Positions 1-7,968 of a DNA stretch of 21,433 nt are shown here, in pieces. The notes under the pieces are model-generated. The model was not told where the DNA came from. It did not search any database and saw only the letters and a program-made list of their open reading frames with translations. Made by a program: the position numbers and the translations under genes. This stretch comes from an uncultured Hungatella sp. (lineage in GTDB: Bacteria; Bacillota; Clostridia; Lachnospirales; Lachnospiraceae). The DNA is taken from the NCBI GenBank assembly GCA_910577935.1, contig CAJTOT010000044.1, positions 1 through 21,433 on the forward strand. Reading direction: 5' to 3'. Each line of letters begins with the position of its first letter. The stretch's first letter is position 1.

Positions 1-39
1 CATACGGCCATTTAGAATCGCTGCGCGATGGGCCGTATG
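1..39. repeat. Nested hairpin upstream of tRNA-Leu (copy 1)
   Basis: The arms CATACGGCC (1-9) and GGCCGTATG (31-39) are perfectly complementary. They enclose a second inverted repeat, ATCGC-TGC-GCGAT (17-29). No U-tract follows, so this is not a standard terminator. In the second copy, where the left flank is visible, the outer stem is 11 bp. Function unknown. Confidence 0.75.
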
Positions 40-92
40 CCCGCGACCATTACGTAACAGTAACGAAATATTGGGAAATATTGAAAAAAATG

Positions 93-121
93 TTGACAAA
101 AGAGGAGTCGGCGTTTATAAT
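93..121 (+). promoter_or_regulatory. Sigma-A promoter of tRNA-Leu copy 1
   Basis: TTGACA (93-98) and TATAAT (116-121) are both perfect consensus and are separated by 17 bp. Transcription would start near 128, leaving only about 7 nt of leader before the tRNA at 135. This is the pattern of a strong stable-RNA promoter. Confidence 0.92.
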
Positions 122-134
122 ATATTTTGTTCGT

Positions 135-218
135 GCAGAAGTGGCGGAATTGGCAGACGCGCACGGTTCAGGTCCGTGTGGTGGCAACACCTTGTGGGTT
201 CGACTCCCATCTTCTGCA
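135..218 (+). tRNA. tRNA-Leu (anticodon CAG), copy 1
   Basis: An 84-nt class II tRNA. The acceptor stem is GCAGAAG (135-141) with CTTCTGC (211-217) and discriminator A at 218, as expected for leucine. The anticodon stem is CACGG/CCGTG with loop TTCAGGT, giving CAG, which reads the CUG codon. A long variable arm (TGGTGGCAACACC) and a T-loop GTTCGAC are present. CCA is not encoded. A perfect promoter lies upstream and a terminator downstream. The gene is identical to the copy at 9227-9310. Confidence 0.97.
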
Positions 219-225
219 CTGCCAG

Positions 226-277
226 AAAGCCCTTAAAATTTCGGTTTGCCATTGACACCGATGTTTTAAGGGCTTTT
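226..277 (+). terminator. Intrinsic terminator of tRNA-Leu copy 1
   Basis: The arms AAAGCCCTTAAAA (226-238) and TTTTAAGGGCTTT (264-276) pair over 13 bp and run into TTTT. An inner CGGT/ACCG stem extends the hairpin. It differs in sequence from the terminator of copy 2. Its symmetry means it could also slow minus-strand transcription from the gene at 341-979. Confidence 0.85.
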
Positions 278-340
278 GCGTTGTCCGGCTTTTGTCGTCA
301 GCCGGACTGTCTTGGACAGACACCAGGGGTAGGACAGACA

Positions 341-979
341 TTAATGGCAGTTTTTGCACGGAACATAACCACGAGATTCCAGATAAGAGGCGTCGCTGGC
401 ATAGCCCTTATTTGAATCTTTCATTTTTGAGACAGAGGCGCATCCCGGTCTGTGATACTTTTTGGTGTTTGTATTTGCGATAATCGTGTATCCGTCATAG
501 GGGACGGAGGAAATGCCGGCAGTGCTTTTTGCGGAAGCAGAGCTGCCTGTGGTCTGTGTCCGGGTTTCCTGCGTCTTTGTTTTTTCTGATGGAGATGTTG
601 TGCCTTGCGGGGAAGACTGCGTCTCTTGTTTGGGCGGCTGCGTCTCCTGCTTCGGCGGCTGGGTTTGAGCGGAAGGCGCGGAAACAGTCTGTGTCTGCAC
701 AATGCCGTTGACTGTCCAGGCTCCGTTGGAATCCACGGTATAGCCGTCAGGAGTAGTGGTGTCTGTCAGAATATATCCCTTATCATTGAAATAATAGCTC
801 TCGGCAATACCGTCGCCATTGCCGTCAATCCACTGCCAGCAGTTAACCGGATAGGTGCCGTCGTCATTTTGATACCAGTATCCGGAAGCGCCGGTCTGCC
901 AGGAACCGGCGAATGAAGAAACAGTTACGGACAGCGATAAAATCCCTGCCGCGATAAATGATTTCCATGTCTTTTTCAT
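341..979 (-). CDS. Secreted protein: cell-wall-binding repeat plus Ada-like zinc-ribbon domain
   Basis: A 212-aa exported protein. Residues 1-24 form a Sec signal peptide ending SSFA, with likely cleavage before G25. Residues 25-95 carry aromatic, Gly-rich sequence (GYWYQNDDG, CWQWIDGNGDG, SYYFNDKGY) typical of choline-binding/cell-wall-binding repeats common in Lachnospiraceae. Residues 96-160 are a low-complexity Gln/Thr/Pro linker with a tandem PPKQETQ unit. The last 50 residues contain NTKKYHRPGC and PCKNCH; H176, C180, C208 and C211 look like the metal ligands of the Ada-type zinc-binding fold, seen here outside DNA repair. The start is supported by AAAGGAGG six bases upstream. It stands alone, with its own promoter at 1099-1127. 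A wall-associated metal-binding or structural role is inference; no enzyme domain is visible. Confidence 0.85.
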   Translation of the reverse strand: MKKTWKSFIAAGILSLSVTVSSFAGSWQTGASGYWYQNDDGTYPVNCWQWIDGNGDGIAESYYFNDKGYILTDTTTPDGYTVDSNGAWTVNGIVQTQTVSAPSAQTQPPKQETQPPKQETQSSPQGTTSPSEKTKTQETRTQTTGSSASAKSTAGISSVPYDGYTIIANTNTKKYHRPGCASVSKMKDSNKGYASDASYLESRGYVPCKNCH

Positions 980-1098
980 AAAATCCTCCTTTGCGATTAA
1001 GCAAACCTGCCATGTCTGGCTGCTTTTTCATATTTTTACGGCTCCCCAGGCCAACATGTCCCGCAGACCTGATGATCATGGCCTTTTGGCCTGATACC

Positions 1099-1127
1099 AT
1101 AATACAATACATATAAAGAAAATTCAA
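1099..1127 (-). promoter_or_regulatory. Promoter of the secreted zinc-ribbon gene
   Basis: Read on the minus strand, TTGAAT (1127-1122) and TATTAT (1104-1099) lie exactly 17 bp apart. They are 120 bp upstream of the start at 979. Confidence 0.7.
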
Positions 1128-1147
1128 GTTTTCCCCGCGGGGCATAC

Positions 1148-1180
1148 GGTTACTGTTTACAGGATCTGTGAACAGTAACC
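1148..1180. repeat. 15-bp inverted repeat between divergent promoters
   Basis: The arms GGTTACTGTTTACAG (1148-1162) and CTGTGAACAGTAACC (1166-1180) pair with one G-U across a 3-nt loop, GAT. The dyad lies between two divergent promoters and ends 14 bp before the opp -35 box. There is no U-tract. It could be an operator or a member of a repeat family, since its GAACAGTAAC end resembles the GAACTGTTAC end of the palindromes at 9059 and 15890. Confidence 0.75.
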
Positions 1181-1193
1181 ATCAATAAACAGG

Positions 1194-1222
1194 TTGCATT
1201 TTTATGCAGATAGTTGTATAAT
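1194..1222 (+). promoter_or_regulatory. Promoter of the opp-type operon
   Basis: TTGCAT (1194-1199), a 17-bp spacer and a perfect TATAAT (1217-1222). The expected start is near 1229, giving a leader of about 60 nt to the ATG at 1289. Confidence 0.8.
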
Positions 1223-1288
1223 ACCCTCGTTGCTTTATCATTGGCAGTAATTCGGATAGTGATAGGAATTCAGGAGGAGATGGATATT

Positions 1289-2992
1289 ATGAAGAAAAGG
1301 ATAATTTCTGTAATACTTTCGGCCGCCATGTGCGCCGGTCTTCTGGCTGGCTGCGGCGGTCAGGGAGAGGCGGGAGGAAGCCAGGGGACTTCTGCCGGAA
1401 GCCAGCCGGGAAGCCAGGGGCAGACGGGGGGCGGCAAAAGCGAGGACGGCGGCGAGCCGGTTGCCGTGACCGTAGGCGTTGCCCAGCAGTTTACCACCCT
1501 GGACCCAGGACTTTCCACCGAGACGGTGAATCGTTTCGCCATTGCCCATATGTACGCGGGTCTCTACAAAAAGCTGGAGGATGGCAGCGTGGTTCCGGAC
1601 CTTGCGGAAGGTGAACCGGAGGTCAGTGAAGACGGCCTTACCTACACGGTGAAATTGAAGGAGGGCCTCACCTGGAGTGACGGACAGCCTGTGACGGCCG
1701 ATGATTTTGTGTTTGCGGTGAACAGGAATCTGACCTATGGGGCGGAAAATGGTTTTGTCACTGACAAGCTTGTGCGCTATCTTGAGGGCGCCGAGGAGTA
1801 TCTTGCGGACACGGAAGTGGATCTGGACAGCTTTTCTTTTGCCGGCGTGGAGGCGCCGGATGATCTGACGATTGTGTATCATTTAAAGACGCCATGCGCG
1901 TTTTTTACAGGTCTTCTCTGCGTGGCGGGTTATCTGCCCCTGAGAGCAGACGTGGCGGAGGCCGGCTACAGCGAGTGGGCCATGGAGCCTGGATATCCCG
2001 TGACAGGGGCCTATGTGCTGGACTACTGCAACGAGAACGAGAAAGTGGTGCTCACGAAAAACGACGCCTACTATGACGCGGCAAATGTGACGGTAGACGA
2101 GATCACGTTCCAGGTTATGCCTGATATGGATGCCCAGGCTGCGGCTTTTAAGACGGGCGATTTGGATGCTGCCCTCGCCATCAACGCCTCCATCGTGGCA
2201 ACCTATGAGAACCCCAACGAACTGTGGAACCGTCCTCAGCAGTCGGTGTACTCCATCAACCTGAACTCCGGCGAGAAGGGGCCGGAGGCGCTGAAGGACG
2301 TGAATGTCCGCCGCGCTCTGGCTATTTCCATCGACAGAAATGAGATCGTGAAGGCTATCAATGCCGGCGAGTTCTATACACCTCTCTACGGTTATGTGCC
2401 TCACGGCATGATGGGCGCGGAGAAAGAGTTCCGCGTGGAGGGCGACGAGAAAACCGCATATCAGCAGTATGACCCGGAGAAGGCGAAAGAACTTCTGGCG
2501 GAGGCAGGATACGGAGAGTCCAATCCTCTGACATTGAAATACAAATACTCCAACAACTCCATCCACGCGGATGTGGCCCAGATGCTGGAGCAGATGTGGA
2601 AGGCCGTGGGCATTCAGGTGGAGCTGGAAGTCGTGGAGTCCGGCGTGTTCTATGACCAGATCGACCAGGGAGATTTTGAGATGTCCCGCTATGGATTGAT
2701 GTCCTCCAACGACCCGTCAGAGTTTTTGAATCAGTGGACAAAGGCCATGCAGCCGGTTCCGGCGGTTTCTGATGACAATTATGATCAGATGATGGTGGAT
2801 GTGACCAAGATTGTGGACAGAACGGAGTATATGAATAAGCTCCACGAGATCGAGGACTACCTGGTGGAGGAGAAGGTGTACGTGATCCCGCTGTTCGATT
2901 TCAATGAGCCGGCGCTGAAGAAGGAGAATTTGAAAGGCGTGTACATGGTTCCGGGAGACGTGCCCGTCTATTCCTACGGATATTTTGAGTAG
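1289..2992 (+). CDS. Oligopeptide/dipeptide ABC transporter substrate-binding lipoprotein (SBP_bac_5, OppA/DppA-like)
   Basis: A 567-aa extracytoplasmic solute-binding protein that captures peptides for the permease encoded downstream. The start at 1289 is chosen because AGGAGGAGA lies 8 nt upstream and a classic lipoprotein signal follows (MKKR, hydrophobic stretch, LLAGC with Cys22). The frame is open further upstream to 1214, but that extension has no ribosome site and overlaps the -10 box. A Gly/Ser-rich tether of about 40 residues follows Cys22. The body has family 5 features: GLYKKLEDGSVVPDLAEG, the segment YTVKLKEGLTWSDGQPVTADD, and NVRRALAISIDRNEIVKAIN in the second lobe. Length is normal. 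It is first in an operon, 25 bp ahead of the peptidase gene. Substrate (di- versus oligopeptide, or another solute such as nickel) cannot be settled from sequence; the adjacent peptidase favours peptides. Confidence 0.92.
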   Translation: MKKRIISVILSAAMCAGLLAGCGGQGEAGGSQGTSAGSQPGSQGQTGGGKSEDGGEPVAVTVGVAQQFTTLDPGLSTETVNRFAIAHMYAGLYKKLEDGSVVPDLAEGEPEVSEDGLTYTVKLKEGLTWSDGQPVTADDFVFAVNRNLTYGAENGFVTDKLVRYLEGAEEYLADTEVDLDSFSFAGVEAPDDLTIVYHLKTPCAFFTGLLCVAGYLPLRADVAEAGYSEWAMEPGYPVTGAYVLDYCNENEKVVLTKNDAYYDAANVTVDEITFQVMPDMDAQAAAFKTGDLDAALAINASIVATYENPNELWNRPQQSVYSINLNSGEKGPEALKDVNVRRALAISIDRNEIVKAINAGEFYTPLYGYVPHGMMGAEKEFRVEGDEKTAYQQYDPEKAKELLAEAGYGESNPLTLKYKYSNNSIHADVAQMLEQMWKAVGIQVELEVVESGVFYDQIDQGDFEMSRYGLMSSNDPSEFLNQWTKAMQPVPAVSDDNYDQMMVDVTKIVDRTEYMNKLHEIEDYLVEEKVYVIPLFDFNEPALKKENLKGVYMVPGDVPVYSYGYFE

Positions 2993-3017
2993 GGGATATT
3001 ATTAGCAAGGAGAGAAC

Positions 3018-5084
3018 ATGAACAGGATAAAAATCAGCGATTTGACAGATTACCGTTATCTTTCGGAGGTGACAGCCTCCCCTTCCGGGAAACAGGCGGC
3101 CTTTCTTGTAAAGCAGGCTGACAGGAAGAAAAAAGGTTATGATTCGTGGATCTATATCGTGGATTTTTGCACAGAGGAAGTCAGGAAACTGACTTCCTTT
3201 GGCGCAGAAAATCATATTGTATTTGACGGGGAGGACACGATTCTTTTTTCTTCCCGGAGAAAACCGGAGGACGAGGGGGAGAAGCATGAGAAGAAGACAG
3301 TGTTCTACCGTATATCCTTAAAGGGCGGAGAGGCGGAGCGGGCCTTTGAGCTTCCCTATGACGTGGAGGAGATCAGGAAGGCAGGTCCGGGGATCTACTG
3401 CTTCGCGGCCACTGTGGACCTGAACAGGCCCCAGGACAAGGAAGAGCTGGAGGAGTACCGGGACTATCACATCCTGGAAGAACTGCCCTACTGGTCCAAC
3501 GGGGCCTACTTTGTCTCCCGTTTCCGCAGAACCTTGTTTGTCTTTGACGAGGCGGAGGGGAGCTGCGGGAGAGTCACGGAGCCGCTTTTTGCCGCGGAGA
3601 AGTTTGAAGTCTGCAAAAATAAGCTGTTCTACACAGGCATTTCCTATGATCAATGCCTCCCCAAGTCCAACGGGCTGTTCTGTTATGACCTGGAGAAGAA
3701 AGAGCAGACCTGTCTGGCCGGCGAAGGAAATGGGGCAGGCAGAGGGGAGTGCCGGTTCGGCGAAGAGGTTCCGGCAAGCATGGGCATCGGCTTCTTTGGC
3801 TGCCGGACAGAGGGACAGAGCGGCGAAGTCCAGGTGGTATTCGCGGCATGCCCTGTGGACGGGGCTGACGGAAGGAAAAATCCTGATTTTTATGTGTGGA
3901 GGGACGGAAGCGTGAGCCGGGAGGCCTCCTTCGGATACTCTGTAGGCTCTGCTCCCGCAGGGGACACTTCTCTGGGGGGAGGCAGGAGATTCCTGACGCA
4001 GGGAGGAAAGACGTGGTTCATCTCCTGCAGGAGGACGAAAGGGAAAATCCATCTTCTGGAGGCGGGGAAGATCCGGGAGCTCGTTGATTTTGACGGCACC
4101 GCGGATTTCTTTGACAGGGCAGAGGGCGGACTGGTCTTTGTGGGAAGGACTCCCAGAGGGCTCCAGGAGCTTTATTTCTATGACGAGGAGAGAGGACAGT
4201 GCCGGCAGCTCACCTGTCTCAACGAGGCGGCCCTTGAGGGCAGATATGTGGGGGCCATGGAAGACGCGGGCTTTGTGAATTCCGACGGCGTGGACATCGA
4301 CGGCTGGGTGATTCTGCCAAAGGACTATGACCCGGCTAAGAAGTACCCGGCGGTCCTGGATATCCACGGCGGTCCGAAGGTGGCCTACGGCGATGTATTT
4401 TTCCACGAGATGCAGGTGCTGGCAGGCGCGGGATATTTTGTGCTCCAGTGCAACCCCAGAGGGGGAGACGGGAGAGGAGACGGGTTCGCCGACCTGAGAG
4501 AGAAGTACGGCACCATCGATTACCAGGATCTCATGGAGTTTACGGACCATGTGTGCCGGCTGTACCCTGCCATCGACCAGAAGCGCCTTGGGGTCACAGG
4601 GGGAAGTTACGGCGGCTTTATGACCAACTGGATCATCGGCCACACGGACCGGTTCGCGGCGGCGGTGAGCCAGAGGAGTTTTTCCAACTTCCTCAGCGAT
4701 TTCGGATGCAGTGAGATCGGATATTCCTTTGATGTGGAGGAGAACGGAGGGAAGACTCCCTGGACGGCCCCGGAGGAGCTGTGGAAACGCTCTCCCGTGG
4801 CATATGCCTGCAACACGAAGACGCCTACATTGTTTATCCATTCTTTGAAAGATTACAACTGCCCCCTCTCTGAGGGGATGCAGATGTTTGCTGCTTTAAA
4901 ATATTTCGGGGTTCCTTCCAGGGCATTTCTCTTTGAGGGGGAGAACCATGAGCTTTCCAGAAGCGGAAAGCCGCTGCACCGAATCCGCCGGCTGGAGGAG
5001 ATGCTTGGATGGTTTGACCGCTATCTGAAAGAGGAGGACGGAGAGAGAGAACACAGGGAAAAGGGGGATGAGGAGTCATGGTGA
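3018..5084 (+). CDS. S9 family (prolyl oligopeptidase/acylaminoacyl-peptidase-like) serine peptidase
   Basis: A 688-aa cytoplasmic serine peptidase. Residues 1 to about 400 look like the S9 beta-propeller that filters access to the active site. Residues from about 410 to 680 are the alpha/beta-hydrolase domain. Visible catalytic elements are the oxyanion-side DIHGGP, nucleophile Ser530 in GGSYGGFMTNW, Asp612 in HSLKDYNCP and His644 in GENHELSRSG, with family-typical spacing. There is no signal peptide. AAGGAGA precedes the ATG at 3018. The gene sits between the binding protein and the first permease gene and overlaps the latter by 7 bp, so it is translationally coupled to the transporter. The inferred job is to cleave imported short peptides. 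Whether it acts as prolyl, acyl-amino or dipeptidyl peptidase is not evident. Confidence 0.93.
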   Translation: MNRIKISDLTDYRYLSEVTASPSGKQAAFLVKQADRKKKGYDSWIYIVDFCTEEVRKLTSFGAENHIVFDGEDTILFSSRRKPEDEGEKHEKKTVFYRISLKGGEAERAFELPYDVEEIRKAGPGIYCFAATVDLNRPQDKEELEEYRDYHILEELPYWSNGAYFVSRFRRTLFVFDEAEGSCGRVTEPLFAAEKFEVCKNKLFYTGISYDQCLPKSNGLFCYDLEKKEQTCLAGEGNGAGRGECRFGEEVPASMGIGFFGCRTEGQSGEVQVVFAACPVDGADGRKNPDFYVWRDGSVSREASFGYSVGSAPAGDTSLGGGRRFLTQGGKTWFISCRRTKGKIHLLEAGKIRELVDFDGTADFFDRAEGGLVFVGRTPRGLQELYFYDEERGQCRQLTCLNEAALEGRYVGAMEDAGFVNSDGVDIDGWVILPKDYDPAKKYPAVLDIHGGPKVAYGDVFFHEMQVLAGAGYFVLQCNPRGGDGRGDGFADLREKYGTIDYQDLMEFTDHVCRLYPAIDQKRLGVTGGSYGGFMTNWIIGHTDRFAAAVSQRSFSNFLSDFGCSEIGYSFDVEENGGKTPWTAPEELWKRSPVAYACNTKTPTLFIHSLKDYNCPLSEGMQMFAALKYFGVPSRAFLFEGENHELSRSGKPLHRIRRLEEMLGWFDRYLKEEDGEREHREKGDEESW

Positions 5085-6001
5085 GATATATTGTAAAACG
5101 CCTGGCAGTGGGGGTGGTGACCCTGTTTTTGCTTGCCACCATCACATTTTTCCTTATGCACGTGATCCCGGGTTCCCCCTTTGCCGGGGAGACTTCCAAG
5201 CTTCCCGTGAAGGTGCTGGAAAAGCTCTATGAGAAATACGGCCTGGACAAGCCTCTGATGGAACAGTATGTGATCTACATGAAAAACGCGGTGAGTGGAG
5301 ATTTCGGGGTCTCCATCTACAGAAAAGGACGAAGCATTGACAAGATCATCTCCAACGGACTTCCCTACACGCTCCGGCTGGGGGCGGTGAGCGTCACGTT
5401 CGCCCTGGCTGCCGGGATTTTTCTCGGGACGGCGGCGGCGTTTACCAGAAAGAAATGGCTTTCTAATTTTGTTCTGGTGCTGGCCACGGTGGGGGTGAGC
5501 ATGCCGGGATTTCTTTTGTCGGTTCTGCTGCTTCTGCTGTTCGGGGTGGTGCTTCAGTGGCTTCCTTTCGTGGGCCTTGGCAGCCCTCTCCACTATATTC
5601 TGCCGGCGGTGGGCATGGCATTTGCCCCGGTGTCCATGATCGCCCGGCTGGTGCGTTCCAGCCTGCGGGAGGTGATGAAGCAGGATTACATGGTGCTTGC
5701 CCGCTCCAAGGGCACATCGGAGAACATGGTGATCTTCAGGCATGGTCTGAAAAATGCCATGCTGCCTGTGATCACCTACGCGGGCCCCATGATCGCTACC
5801 CTTCTCACAGGCAGCTTTGTCATCGAGAGCCTGTACTCGATTCCGGGAATCGGCGCGGAGTTTGTCACCAGCATCACCAACCGGGATTACACCATGATCA
5901 TGGCGCTGACCATTCTCTACGGTTCTTTTATCATCGTGGCAAACATTGTGACGGACATCATCAACGCCGTTATCGACCCGCGTATCAAGCTGGGCAAATA
6001 G
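5078..6001 (+). CDS. ABC transporter permease, OppB/DppB-like
   Basis: A 307-aa inner-membrane subunit of the peptide transporter. The N-terminus is the OppB type: a first membrane helix (residues about 9-30), HVIPGSPF, then the LYEKYGLDKPLMEQYVIYM segment and SGDFGVSI. Further helices follow, and the EAA loop that docks on the ATPases lies near residues 195-230 (EVMKQDYMVLARSKGTSE). The C-terminus, INAVIDPRIKLGK, is typical of the family. The start overlaps the peptidase stop (ATG at 5078, TGA at 5082-5084). It should pair with the OppC-like subunit that begins 13 bp after its stop. Confidence 0.93.
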   Translation: MVRYIVKRLAVGVVTLFLLATITFFLMHVIPGSPFAGETSKLPVKVLEKLYEKYGLDKPLMEQYVIYMKNAVSGDFGVSIYRKGRSIDKIISNGLPYTLRLGAVSVTFALAAGIFLGTAAAFTRKKWLSNFVLVLATVGVSMPGFLLSVLLLLLFGVVLQWLPFVGLGSPLHYILPAVGMAFAPVSMIARLVRSSLREVMKQDYMVLARSKGTSENMVIFRHGLKNAMLPVITYAGPMIATLLTGSFVIESLYSIPGIGAEFVTSITNRDYTMIMALTILYGSFIIVANIVTDIINAVIDPRIKLGK

Positions 6002-6014
6002 GAGGTGTGAACAC

Positions 6015-6959
6015 ATGACGCAGACAGAGAGACGGCTGGAGGAGCTGGACGACTCCATGTTTGAAAAGCTGGAGGACAGCGAAAAGAATACAGAGTTTAT
6101 CGCCATGGAGAGCAAGACCTACCTAAGGGATGCGTGGGATTGCTTTAAGAAAAATAAACTGGCTCTGGCAGGGCTTATATTTCTTCTCTTTATGATCGTG
6201 CTGGCGGTGGTGGTTCCCATGGTGTCGCCCTACACCTATGATTCCCAGAATCTGGACGTGCGCAACGCCGTCCCGTCCATGGCCCACCCTCTGGGCACGG
6301 ACAAGCTGGGAAGGGATATTCTGGTGCGGCTGATGTTCGGCGCCAGGATCAGCCTGATGGTGGGATTCGTGGCGGCGTTTTTAAACTTGATCATCGGCGT
6401 TGTCTACGGGGGCATCTCCGGCTACGCCGGGGGCAAGGCAGACATGGTGATGATGCGGGTTATCGACTGCATCTACTCTATCCCTTCCATGCTGTATGTG
6501 ATTTTGATCATGATGGTCTTCGGCTCCAACATCGGCTCCGTGCTTCTGGGAATCTGCGTGTCCTCCTGGATCGGCATGGCCAGGCAGGTGCGGACCCAGG
6601 TACAGACTTTAAAGCAGCAGGAATTTGCTCTGGCCGCCTATGTCATCGGGGCCGGGAAGCTGAGAATCCTGTTTAAGCATCTGATCATCAACTGCATGGG
6701 GCCGATTATCGTGTCCACCACGCTGATGGTGCCGGAGGCTATTTTCACAGAGTCCTTTCTGGCGTTTATCGGAATCGGCATCTCCCTGCCCCAGGCAAGC
6801 TGGGGAACCCTGGCCAGCGAGGCCAGGTCGGTGATTCAGAGCTATCCGCTGCAGATCGTGTGGCCGGTGCTGGCGATCTGTCTCACGGTTCTCTCCCTGA
6901 ATTTTATCGGGGACGGAATCGGGGAGGCGCTGGACCCTAAGAACCGTCAGGAGGTGTAG
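6015..6959 (+). CDS. ABC transporter permease, OppC/DppC-like
   Basis: A 314-aa second permease subunit. A cytoplasmic N-terminal tail of about 45 residues with many acidic residues precedes the first helix (KLALAGLIFLLFMIVLAVVV). The OppC hallmark HPLGTDKLGRDIL is followed by the binding-protein-dependent transport membrane domain. The EAA loop is visible at QTLKQQEFALAAYVIGAGK. The end, GDGIGEALDPKNRQ, is the usual family C-terminus. GGAGGTG at 6001-6007 sets the start. The stop is one base before the next gene's ATG, so expression is tightly coupled. Confidence 0.93.
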   Translation: MTQTERRLEELDDSMFEKLEDSEKNTEFIAMESKTYLRDAWDCFKKNKLALAGLIFLLFMIVLAVVVPMVSPYTYDSQNLDVRNAVPSMAHPLGTDKLGRDILVRLMFGARISLMVGFVAAFLNLIIGVVYGGISGYAGGKADMVMMRVIDCIYSIPSMLYVILIMMVFGSNIGSVLLGICVSSWIGMARQVRTQVQTLKQQEFALAAYVIGAGKLRILFKHLIINCMGPIIVSTTLMVPEAIFTESFLAFIGIGISLPQASWGTLASEARSVIQSYPLQIVWPVLAICLTVLSLNFIGDGIGEALDPKNRQEV

Positions 6960-6960
6960 C

Positions 6961-7968
6961 ATGGCATTGCTGGACGTAAAACATTTGACAGTAGATTTTA
7001 ATACAGACCAGGGAGTGGTCCACGCGGTGAGGGATATATCCTTCTCGGTGGGCGAGTCCGAGGCCGTGGGAATCGTAGGCGAGTCGGGAAGCGGAAAGAG
7101 CGTGACCATGTATTCGGTCATGGGTCTTCTGGCCTCCAACGGAGGCATCAAGGAGGGAAGCGTGGTGTTTGACGGGAAGGAGCTCACCGAGAAGTCCTAC
7201 CCAAGCCACAAGGCTTACGAGGCCGAGATGAGCAAGATCAGGGGAAATGAGATGTCCATGATTTTCCAGGACCCGATGACATTTTTAAATCCCGTGGCGC
7301 GCATCGGGAAACAGATCACCGAGGTGATCAAGAACCACAACAAGGTGAGCGATGCCCAGGCAAGGGAACAGGCCGTGACCCTCATGGGCCAGGTGGGCAT
7401 CCCTTCTCCCCGGGAGCGGTTTGGCCAGTACCCCCATGAATTTTCCGGAGGCATGCGGCAGAGGATCATCATCGCCATGGCCCTGGCCAATAACCCCAAG
7501 CTGATTATCGCCGACGAGCCCACCACGGCTCTGGATGTGACGATCCAGGCCCAGGTGCTGGAACTGATCAGGGATATGAAGGAGAAGATGAACTCTTCGG
7601 TCATCATGATCACCCACGACCTGGGTGTGGTGGCAAGCCTCTGTGACCGGATCATCATCATGTACGGAGGAAAGATCGTGGAGGCCGGCGATGCCAGGGA
7701 GATTTTTTATGAGCCCCGCCACCCCTATACCATGGGACTCTTAAAATGTGTCCACAATCCGGAGAAAAAAGAGAAGCTCACCCCGATTCCAGGCTCTCCG
7801 CCGGATCTGTTAAAGCCTCCCGCCGGCTGTCCTTTTGTGGACCGCTGTTCTCACGCCATGAGAATCTGTAAGGCGCAGATGCCCGAGGCCGAGACGTATT
7901 CAGAGACCCACACCTGTTCCTGCTGGCTGGAGGAAGCCAGAAAACGAAAGGGGGAGAACCATGGATGA
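6961..7968 (+). CDS. ABC transporter ATP-binding protein, OppD/DppD-like
   Basis: A 335-aa ATPase that powers the peptide permease. Walker A GESGSGKS (residues 40-47), Q-loop FQDP, signature FSGGMRQ (161-167), Walker B LIIADEP (181-187, catalytic Glu186) and H-loop His219 are all intact. The C-terminal oligopeptide-transporter extension (PIPGSPPDLLKPPAGCPF) carries several Cys (CPFVDRC, RICKAQ, CSC). In some DppD relatives such cysteines bind a 4Fe-4S cluster; whether they do here is inference. An AGGAGG inside the preceding gene drives translation. The 3' end overlaps the next gene by 8 bp. Confidence 0.94.
   Translation: MALLDVKHLTVDFNTDQGVVHAVRDISFSVGESEAVGIVGESGSGKSVTMYSVMGLLASNGGIKEGSVVFDGKELTEKSYPSHKAYEAEMSKIRGNEMSMIFQDPMTFLNPVARIGKQITEVIKNHNKVSDAQAREQAVTLMGQVGIPSPRERFGQYPHEFSGGMRQRIIIAMALANNPKLIIADEPTTALDVTIQAQVLELIRDMKEKMNSSVIMITHDLGVVASLCDRIIIMYGGKIVEAGDAREIFYEPRHPYTMGLLKCVHNPEKKEKLTPIPGSPPDLLKPPAGCPFVDRCSHAMRICKAQMPEAETYSETHTCSCWLEEARKRKGENHG

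Larger units (their letters stand above)
1..226. repeat. 226-bp perfect direct repeat, copy 1 (tRNA-Leu cassette)
   Basis: Every base from 1 to 226 matches 9093-9318. The unit holds a GC-rich hairpin, a consensus promoter, the whole tRNA-Leu gene and 8 nt of 3' flank (CTGCCAGA). The match stops at 226/9318, where two unrelated terminators begin. Copy 1 touches the window edge, so the identity may extend further left. Full identity including non-tRNA sequence points to a recent duplication or gene conversion. Confidence 0.95.
980..1288. other. Divergent intergenic region between secreted protein and opp operon
   Basis: About 310 bp with no gene. It holds a minus-strand promoter (1099-1127), a 15-bp dyad (1148-1180) and a plus-strand promoter (1194-1222). 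The minus-strand transcript would have a leader of about 110 nt containing GGCC-AAAA-GGCC (1081-1092) and TTTGC/GCAAA just before the ribosome site. I could not match this leader to a known riboswitch. Confidence 0.7.

Noticed and set aside
71..415. 114-codon open frame over the tRNA-Leu
   Set aside because: It runs through the promoter, tRNA and terminator. The same reading appears at the second copy only because the DNA is repeated.
980..1098. Possible riboswitch in the leader of the secreted-protein gene
   Set aside because: Checked by eye for c-di-GMP, cobalamin, glycine and T-box signatures; none fits. Only short hairpins are visible.
1214..1288. Upstream extension of the binding-protein gene
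   Set aside because: The extension would begin in the promoter -10 box, lacks a ribosome site and would bury the lipoprotein signal. ATG 1289 with AGGAGG is better.
3318..4841. 507-codon open frame on the minus strand
   Set aside because: It lies wholly inside the S9 peptidase gene, which has its catalytic triad, ribosome site and operon context. The antisense frame has no recognisable domain; it is a shadow of GC-biased codons.
5021..6115. 364-codon open frame on the minus strand
   Set aside because: Antisense to the OppB-like permease, very rich in His, Gln and Arg, without a ribosome site or domain.
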